This document shows, in pieces, positions 58,471 to 64,000 of a DNA stretch of 64,000 nucleotides. Source of the DNA: an uncultured Clostridium sp. (GTDB lineage: Bacteria > Bacillota > Clostridia > UBA1212 > UBA1255). Location: NCBI GenBank assembly GCA_900543695.1, contig UQSG01000010.1, forward strand, positions 1 to 64,000, in the 5' to 3' direction. The position numbers and the translations under genes were made by a program. Under the pieces are notes generated by a model that searched no databases, was not told where the DNA came from, and was given only the letters and a program-made list of their open reading frames with translations. Position 1 is the first letter of the stretch. Every line of letters starts with the position of its first letter.

Positions 58471-60627
58471 ATGGATATCGAATCTTTAAAATTTTATAAC
58501 GGATACGGGGGGTTCGACGCCGAACGCGGCGAGTATGTAATTTGTGAAAATACGCCGCTTCCGTGGATTAACTGCATCGCTTCGCTGGCCGGCGAGCCGT
58601 TTGGCTTTTTGATTTCGGAAAAGGGAGGCGGGTATGTCTGGCAGGAGAACAGCAGAGAAAATCCGCTCACCCAGTGGTATTGCGATCCGGCGTCCGATCC
58701 GTCGGATGAGCGGTATGAAATTCTGCTCCGCGGCGAGGCGGCCGGCTTCTCGCCGTTTGATGGCTGTACGGCGCGCCATGGCTTTGGATATTCCGTTTTC
58801 ACAGGGGCGCGCTCCGGTCTGCGCTGGGAGCTTACGGTATTTGTACCGTATGGAAGACCTGTTAAGGTATCTGTACTTTCTCTGACGGCGCAGGAGCAGG
58901 ATCGGGAGGTATCGGCCGCCTATACGGTCGATTCTGTTTACGAGCATCGTACGTTTTCTTCTGCCGGGGAGGGACGCATTTATAAAATTAAAAAAGGCGA
59001 TACGTGCGGGTTTGTCTTTCTGCTGGCGAAAACGGAGGCGGCCTTTGAGGGCGTAACGGATTACCACGCCTGCCTTTCTGAGCTGGAACGAATCAAAACG
59101 GAATGGAGCCGAAGGCTGGGGAGAATCCGGATAAAAACGCCGGATGACAGCATCAACGTTATGATGAACGGACGGCTGCAGTATCAGACCATCAGCTGCA
59201 GAATCAACGGCCGGACGGCGTTTTACCAGTGCGGAGGAGCGTATGGCTTCCGGGATCAGCTGCAGGACAGTCTTGCTCTTTTGTATACGGAGCCGGAAGA
59301 AGTACGCAGCAGAATCCTGCTGCATGCCTCGCGCCAATATGAAGAGGGAGATGTCCAGCACTGGTGGCATCCGCCGGGAAATGCCGGCATCCGCAGCAGA
59401 TACAGCGACGATTTGTTATGGCTCGTTTACGTCACATACCGGTATACGGAGGCGACGGGGGACAGCGGCATTCTTACCGAGCAGGTAGCGTTTCTGCACA
59501 GCAAGCCGCTGGAAGCAAATGAAATTGACCGCTATGAAGCTCCGGAAACAACGGCGCGCACGGACACGCTGCTTGCCCACTGTCTTCTTGCGTGCAAGCA
59601 TGCCCTGTCCTTGGGGGAGCACGGAATTCCGCTTATGAAGGGGGGAGACTGGAACGACGGCATGAATCGCGTAGGAATCAAGGGAAAGGGCGAAAGCGTA
59701 TGGCTGGGCTGGTTTCTGTGCTGCTGCCTTCGTGCCGTCTGCAAGCTTTCCCTGCTTGTCCCGGCGTGTGAAGCAGACCGGCGCGCTCTTTTATCTGAGG
59801 CAGATCAGATTGCGGCTGCCATTGAAAAAAATGCCTGGGACGGAAACTGGTATGTCCGCGCATTTTGCGACGACGGGAAAATCCTTGGCAGCTCGTCCTC
59901 TTCGGAATGCATGATCGATTCCATCGCGCAGTCGTGGTCCGTGCTCAGCGGATACGGCAATCCGGAGCGAAGTAAAACCGCTCTGCTGTCCGCGGAACGC
60001 TTTCTTGTTGATGCTGAGAACGGCGTCATCAAGCTGCTGACGCCGCCCTTTACGGAGGATTCCATTACTGATGTCGGCTATATCGCTTCTTATCCTCCGG
60101 GAATCCGGGAAAACGGGGCGCAGTATACGCATGCCGCAATCTGGCTGGCAAAGGCTTTTTTTCAGATCGGCAGAAAAGATTCCGAATTTGCGCAGAAGGG
60201 AAGGCGGCTGCTGGAAATGCTGAATCCCGTGAATCATTCGCGTACGCGGCTGGAAGCGGCGCGGTATAAAACAGAGCCGTACGCCGTTGCCGCCGACGTC
60301 TACAGCGGAAGCAATCTCGGACGCGGGGGCTGGAGCTGGTATACCGGCTCTGCCGCCTGGCTGTATCTTGTGATTCTGGAAGAATTTCTTGGGTTTTCCG
60401 TCAGAAACTACGGAAAGGATGGCTCGGCCGAACTGCTGCTGAATCCGTCCGTGCCGCAGGAATGGAATGAATATACGATTGAATTTCTCTATAAAGAAAC
60501 GCTCTATGTGATTACGCTGCGAAGACAAAAGGAAACGGAAGACACCTTTGCGCAGGAGCCGCGTGTCATCCGGCTGGAAAACGACGGAAAGCGTCACGAG
60601 GTGCTGATTCCGCTCAGCCCTCTTTAA
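58471..60627 (+). CDS. GH94 glycoside phosphorylase-like domain protein, C-terminal part of glucan synthase
   Basis: A 718-residue protein equal to the C-terminal GH94 catalytic region of cyclic beta-1,2-glucan synthases. It opens with LKFYNGYGGFD, then PLPWINCIASLAGEPFGFLISEKGGG and ENSRENPLTQW (beta-sandwich). The helical barrel has GAYGFRDQLQDSLAL, HASRQYEEGDVQHWWHPP and GGDWNDGMNRVG, whose Asp (about residue 395) is the general acid of GH94. In the full enzyme this domain trims glucan chain length by phosphorolysis before ring closure. Its frame is -1 relative to the upstream gene, and it has its own GGAGGAAG site eight bases before ATG. The last 14 bases overlap the convergent transpeptidase gene. 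Confidence 0.88.
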   Translation: MDIESLKFYNGYGGFDAERGEYVICENTPLPWINCIASLAGEPFGFLISEKGGGYVWQENSRENPLTQWYCDPASDPSDERYEILLRGEAAGFSPFDGCTARHGFGYSVFTGARSGLRWELTVFVPYGRPVKVSVLSLTAQEQDREVSAAYTVDSVYEHRTFSSAGEGRIYKIKKGDTCGFVFLLAKTEAAFEGVTDYHACLSELERIKTEWSRRLGRIRIKTPDDSINVMMNGRLQYQTISCRINGRTAFYQCGGAYGFRDQLQDSLALLYTEPEEVRSRILLHASRQYEEGDVQHWWHPPGNAGIRSRYSDDLLWLVYVTYRYTEATGDSGILTEQVAFLHSKPLEANEIDRYEAPETTARTDTLLAHCLLACKHALSLGEHGIPLMKGGDWNDGMNRVGIKGKGESVWLGWFLCCCLRAVCKLSLLVPACEADRRALLSEADQIAAAIEKNAWDGNWYVRAFCDDGKILGSSSSSECMIDSIAQSWSVLSGYGNPERSKTALLSAERFLVDAENGVIKLLTPPFTEDSITDVGYIASYPPGIRENGAQYTHAAIWLAKAFFQIGRKDSEFAQKGRRLLEMLNPVNHSRTRLEAARYKTEPYAVAADVYSGSNLGRGGWSWYTGSAAWLYLVILEEFLGFSVRNYGKDGSAELLLNPSVPQEWNEYTIEFLYKETLYVITLRRQKETEDTFAQEPRVIRLENDGKRHEVLIPLSPL

Positions 60628-62488
60628 TGGATTCATAGACGGACAGAGCGTCCTTTATGTGGTTCGGATACGGCTCGTCCCAATAGCTTCCGGGGGCTTT
60701 CATTGTAATGAGAATATATTGATTCGATGTCAGAGACGATTCGGCAAGACTGGCCAGACACAGGCCGGCGGCGTTGGTAAAGCCCGTTTTTCCTCCTGAG
60801 ATCCGGATCCCGTTTGATAATTCCGCGCTGGGCAGCACGTTGAACATCGTGCTCGTAAACGTCATTCCCTGCGGATGCCCCGACAGGGCCTCGGTCGTAT
60901 ACGTGACGGTGGTAAAAATTTTTTGGACCAGAGGATTCTGAAAGGCATACTGCATCAGAAGCGCCACGTCCTGACAGGTGGTATACTGATTTTCCTCATG
61001 AAGGCCCGTTGCGTTTACGAAATTTGTATTTTTCATGCCGATTTCCGCGGCCTTTTGATTCATGAGCTCCGCAAAGGCCTGCTCGCTTCCTGCGATCCTG
61101 ATGGCAAGCGTCACGCTTGCATCGGCTCCGGAGGGCATAAACGCGCCGTAGAGCAGATCGATCACGCGAATCCCCTCCCCGACGGGGAAGTCTGCCATCG
61201 ATGCGTCTCTGGCGGCAAGGGCGTCAACGGTCTCCTGCGTGATCACGAGACGCTCCTCCAGATCCGTAAGCCGCTCTGCTGCAAGAAGAACCGTCATGAT
61301 TTTCGTGATGGACGCCGGATAAGCGCGCTGCCCGGCATTCTTGTCAAGCAGTACGCTTCCGTCATTGATACAGACGAGGAGCGCATATTCGCTTGTAAGG
61401 GAATTTCCGTCTACGGTGACGGACGCAGGAGCGGCCGCAGGCGCCTGGGAAGGAGGCGCCTGATTTCCCTGTGCGTCTGTCACCGTAATTGTGATTGTTT
61501 TCTCCGTGTTTTTCCCGATCGCATCGGTCACGCCCAGCGTTATTTCATACTGCCCCGGAAGATCTAAGGTATATTTTCCGTACCAGTACAGCTTGCTCGT
61601 AATGTCGTTCCCGCAGGTGTCGTAAGCCTTTACGTTCTGTAAAATGTCGATTTCTGTTCCGACGGAAACGCTGAGATCGGCGGCGTCGATCCGCGGCGAT
61701 GCCTTGTGCCAGGGGTTGTTTTCATCGGGATCGGTAGGATCCCAGCCGGCCCACTCGTGCTCAGGCGGGATTTTAATGGTTTCCGGTTTTCCCAGCGGCC
61801 CGGGTGTTTCTGTGTCGTCGTAAATCAGCGTCTTAGTACCGGCCTTGCAGTTATCATAAATCCATTTTGCATCTGCGGTCGTCAGACGGACGCAGCCCAG
61901 AGAGGCCGGGGAACCCAGCTTGTTGTATTCCAGCGTTTCCAGAGAGTCCTTGCTTTTCTCAAAATACGGCACGACATGGAACATATAGCCTCTTTCGATC
62001 CGGTAAGCGTACTGCGACCATGTTCCGTCTACCATATAGCACCACGTGGTGCCGAACGGCTCGTGGATGCTGTATTCCCCGAGAATCGTTTCGTCGCCCT
62101 CTTTTCCGACAGAACAGGCGAAGGCCTTGACCGGTATGGTATACTCTCCGTTTTCGTCAATCCCGTAAACGGTAACGGTACACAGCGCCCGGTTTACCTT
62201 GATATAATACGGATATTCCACACCCGCCGGCGGCGTATAGATGATCGTATTGTCTGCGGGCGCGCTGTTTTCAAACCATACCGGATCCTCGGTTGGAGCG
62301 GGAGAGGCCGTTCCCTCGGCGCTTCCGGAAGGCGCGGAGGAGGCGCCTCCGGGGGCGTCGTCCTTTTTATCGTTAAAATGCTGGTATACCAGAAGTGACA
62401 CGAGCACTGCAATGATCAGCAGCAGTATTATTAAAGCAATTCGTTCACTTCTCTTTTTCTGATGATATCGATTCGTTTTTCTTGTCAT
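60614..62488 (-). CDS. Fused L,D-transpeptidase and D,D-carboxypeptidase
   Basis: A 624-residue membrane-anchored protein (hydrophobic segment at about 18-38). The YkuD domain spans about 80-215, with FHVVPY for the active-site His and SLGC with Cys199. An Ig-like bacterial domain lies at about 255-335. A penicillin-binding (DacA/DacF-type) domain follows: SITK with Ser393 and Lys396, SGA where SGN is usual, and KTGFTNAAG. The carboxypeptidase trims pentapeptides to tetrapeptides, the donor substrate of L,D-transpeptidases, so the two activities could work in series. ATG at 62486-62488 with GGTGGGG is preferred over the GTG at 62500. Confidence 0.92.
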   Translation of the reverse strand: MTRKTNRYHQKKRSERIALIILLLIIAVLVSLLVYQHFNDKKDDAPGGASSAPSGSAEGTASPAPTEDPVWFENSAPADNTIIYTPPAGVEYPYYIKVNRALCTVTVYGIDENGEYTIPVKAFACSVGKEGDETILGEYSIHEPFGTTWCYMVDGTWSQYAYRIERGYMFHVVPYFEKSKDSLETLEYNKLGSPASLGCVRLTTADAKWIYDNCKAGTKTLIYDDTETPGPLGKPETIKIPPEHEWAGWDPTDPDENNPWHKASPRIDAADLSVSVGTEIDILQNVKAYDTCGNDITSKLYWYGKYTLDLPGQYEITLGVTDAIGKNTEKTITITVTDAQGNQAPPSQAPAAAPASVTVDGNSLTSEYALLVCINDGSVLLDKNAGQRAYPASITKIMTVLLAAERLTDLEERLVITQETVDALAARDASMADFPVGEGIRVIDLLYGAFMPSGADASVTLAIRIAGSEQAFAELMNQKAAEIGMKNTNFVNATGLHEENQYTTCQDVALLMQYAFQNPLVQKIFTTVTYTTEALSGHPQGMTFTSTMFNVLPSAELSNGIRISGGKTGFTNAAGLCLASLAESSLTSNQYILITMKAPGSYWDEPYPNHIKDALSVYESIKEG

Positions 62489-62512
62489 TCGTAACCCCAC
62501 CGTCTTGAAATT

Positions 62513-64000
62513 TTATGTTTCACTGATTGTATATTCAATGGAACTTACGGAATTATTTTTTATCAGAACTGTCAGCATCGTGCCGTCCCGGACGTACCGG
62601 TACAGATCCGAGGACTGCGTATAGCCGTCGCCCAGCGCGCTTACCATGGTATCATACGAGTCTCCGATGCGCAAGCCTTCGGGGATTTCCACCATATCGT
62701 CCAATATGGAAATGCTGGTAATGACATTCCGGCCGTCTATCGTATTAACAAGCACTTCAAAGCTGTCAAAGGTGTAGAACTGATCGAGTCCCTGATAGGC
62801 GCAGCTCTGCGCTTCATAATATTTATAGTCCAGACCGGCCTCTTTCATCCGATCCAGGAGCCGCGCGTCGCACAGGACGCTGATTTCTACGCCGCCAGCC
62901 TCAAAATAATATCCGTCGTGCGGATGCTCCTCGTATTCGCCGCCTGGATCCGGCGTATTGTCTGCCGGACCGGGAGGTTCCGTTTGCCCGGTGTCCGTTC
63001 CGGCCCTTTTTTCCTGCTCGTACCGCTCCCTTTTTTCTTCCCAGATGTCTGCGAGCGCTTCGTCTCCGGTATGGTCGAACAGACCGCGGCTGCCAAACTC
63101 TTCCTGTAAAATGCCGCCGAGATAATCCGTATATTTTTCCGCGCCGAACACATTGAGGTGCATTCCCATATCGTAAGTATCCGTCTGCATGTCAATGCCG
63201 ATTTCGTCCGATGCCTCCAGAAAGTTGTAATATCTGAGCCCGTTTTTCTGCGCGTATTCCGTAATCTGCGCGTCCCATTCGTCGTACCAGTGCGGATAGA
63301 GACTCGGAGATTTGACCAGAATCAGCTCCGTCCCTTTGCTTCGGCAGAGCTCCGCCATTTTATCCAGATATTCAAAGGAAACGGCGGGCAGCGTGTAATC
63401 GTCGAGCGGCTTGACGGCGGGCAGCGATTCCATGGGGCGTATGGCCGTCTGCATCAGATATCCGTTGTGCGAGACCGTATCGCGGTGAAACCAATACCGG
63501 AAATCCTCCGCAGAAAGATCGCTCCAGCGGGAATGGTATCGGAGCAGCGGAAAGAGATAGCTGGCCAGCGTTTCTTCCTCCGTCATGGAGGCGCGGATCG
63601 CGTCAATTTTAACGGAAGAGAACGCCAGACCGTCCAGCGTCATTCTGTTATACGCTTCGTTCTGCGGTTCCCCGTAAATCATGGACTGCACGTTGTAAAT
63701 TACAATTTTGGGCGTCTCATAACGGTACGTGTCCTCGAGGATATAATACGACTGCCAGATCAGCTGCTGCGCGCTGCCGCGGATATAGCTGGTAATTCCA
63801 TAGCGTTCCCATAGTGTAACGGGTGAAATATTTTCATAGACCTCGCAGTCTCCTACGAATATGATGTCGTGCTTTTTGATCTCGTCGTAATATTCGGAAA
63901 TCAGCGCGCCTTCCCGGATTTCCGTCATATATTTGGGCATCAGCAGCATCTGGAGCAGCCACAGGAGCAGCAGCGTAGCCAGAACGGTAATTGTAATCGT
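62513..64000 (-). CDS. SGNH-hydrolase-like (AlgX/DltD-like) membrane protein, partial at window end
   Basis: The gene runs off the window, so its start is missing; 495 residues are seen. It opens with the end of a membrane segment (LATLLLLWLLQMLL), then a domain with IIFVGDCEVYENISPVTLW (GDC in place of the usual GDS nucleophile block), LILVKSPS and the late DMGMHLNVFGAEKYTDYL, where Asp and His complete an SGNH-like site. After a Pro/Glu linker (about 330-350) comes a C-terminal domain (VEISVLCDARL, RIGDSYDTMVSALGDGY) seen in clostridial extracytoplasmic proteins. Such proteins often pair with MBOAT acyltransferases to modify surface polymers. It ends 24 bases before the transpeptidase start. 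Confidence 0.8.
   Translation of the reverse strand, partial: TITITVLATLLLLWLLQMLLMPKYMTEIREGALISEYYDEIKKHDIIFVGDCEVYENISPVTLWERYGITSYIRGSAQQLIWQSYYILEDTYRYETPKIVIYNVQSMIYGEPQNEAYNRMTLDGLAFSSVKIDAIRASMTEEETLASYLFPLLRYHSRWSDLSAEDFRYWFHRDTVSHNGYLMQTAIRPMESLPAVKPLDDYTLPAVSFEYLDKMAELCRSKGTELILVKSPSLYPHWYDEWDAQITEYAQKNGLRYYNFLEASDEIGIDMQTDTYDMGMHLNVFGAEKYTDYLGGILQEEFGSRGLFDHTGDEALADIWEEKRERYEQEKRAGTDTGQTEPPGPADNTPDPGGEYEEHPHDGYYFEAGGVEISVLCDARLLDRMKEAGLDYKYYEAQSCAYQGLDQFYTFDSFEVLVNTIDGRNVITSISILDDMVEIPEGLRIGDSYDTMVSALGDGYTQSSDLYRYVRDGTMLTVLIKNNSVSSIEYTISET

Noticed and set aside
58440..58475. Programmed ribosomal frameshift joining the two glucan synthase genes
   Set aside because: The CTT TGA at the stop recalls the RF2 +1 site, but the downstream gene is in the -1 frame and no slippery heptamer is seen; the second gene has its own start signals.

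Overview
The window comes from a spore-forming Firmicute of the class Clostridia, probably a gut-type anaerobe. Direct support is a spoIIID gene, a 26-codon spoVM gene, type III glutamine synthetase, a radC-mreBCD-PBP2 locus, strong AGGAGG-type ribosome binding sites, TTGACA/TATAAT-type promoters and several lipoproteins with Thr/Pro/Glu-rich linkers. The exact genus cannot be read from the sequence. Base composition looks close to 50% GC and even throughout. I see no rRNA, tRNA, CRISPR array, prophage, transposase or insertion sequence.

Layout. 1-9.6 kb: two unrecognised lipoproteins, gapA with promoter and terminator, a hotdog thioesterase, a third lipoprotein, then an AlkD-like repair protein and a class C beta-lactamase-fold serine hydrolase on the minus strand. 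9.6-13.7 kb: Gfo/Idh/MocA oxidoreductase, tmcAL, the tiny spoVM, and a one-carbon pair (fchA-folD) in which FolD lacks its cyclohydrolase residues. 13.8-22.7 kb: a tightly overlapping run of pepF, a bactofilin-like protein, two membrane glycosyltransferases carrying extracytoplasmic carbohydrate-binding-like domains, a TtcA-like ATPase and a DUF2156 protein. 22.7-29.6 kb: an orphan metal-binding lipoprotein, spoIIID, and a three-gene ABC exporter/DUF1854 cassette divergent from a PadR regulator. 30-35.5 kb: radC-mreB-mreC-mreD-PBP2, the cell elongation machinery. 35.5-42.2 kb: CmpB-type membrane protein, tandem Nudix protein, trmB, sugar isomerase, metG, NlpC/P60 lipoprotein and a DUF2508 protein. 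42.4-46.1 kb: glnA(III)-asnB nitrogen assimilation unit with a very strong hairpin at the start of its leader. 46.3-52.8 kb: tldD-pmbA protease pair, purine nucleoside phosphorylase, an unrecognised TIM-barrel-like protein, a polysaccharide deacetylase with its ribosome binding site in a hairpin, and queT. 52.8-64 kb: a cyclic beta-1,2-glucan-synthase-like enzyme split into two genes, a fused L,D-transpeptidase/D,D-carboxypeptidase, and an SGNH-like membrane protein cut by the window end.

A recurring theme is the cell envelope: elongasome, cross-linking and trimming enzymes, polysaccharide deacetylase, glucan synthase, protein O-mannosyltransferase-like enzymes, bactofilin and an NlpC/P60 hydrolase. 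The best candidates for undescribed biology are the PadR/ABC/DUF1854 cassette with PH-like and zinc-ribbon N-termini, the pepF-bactofilin-glycosyltransferase operon, the split glucan synthase, the transpeptidase-carboxypeptidase fusion, and the RNA structures in front of glnA and the deacetylase gene.
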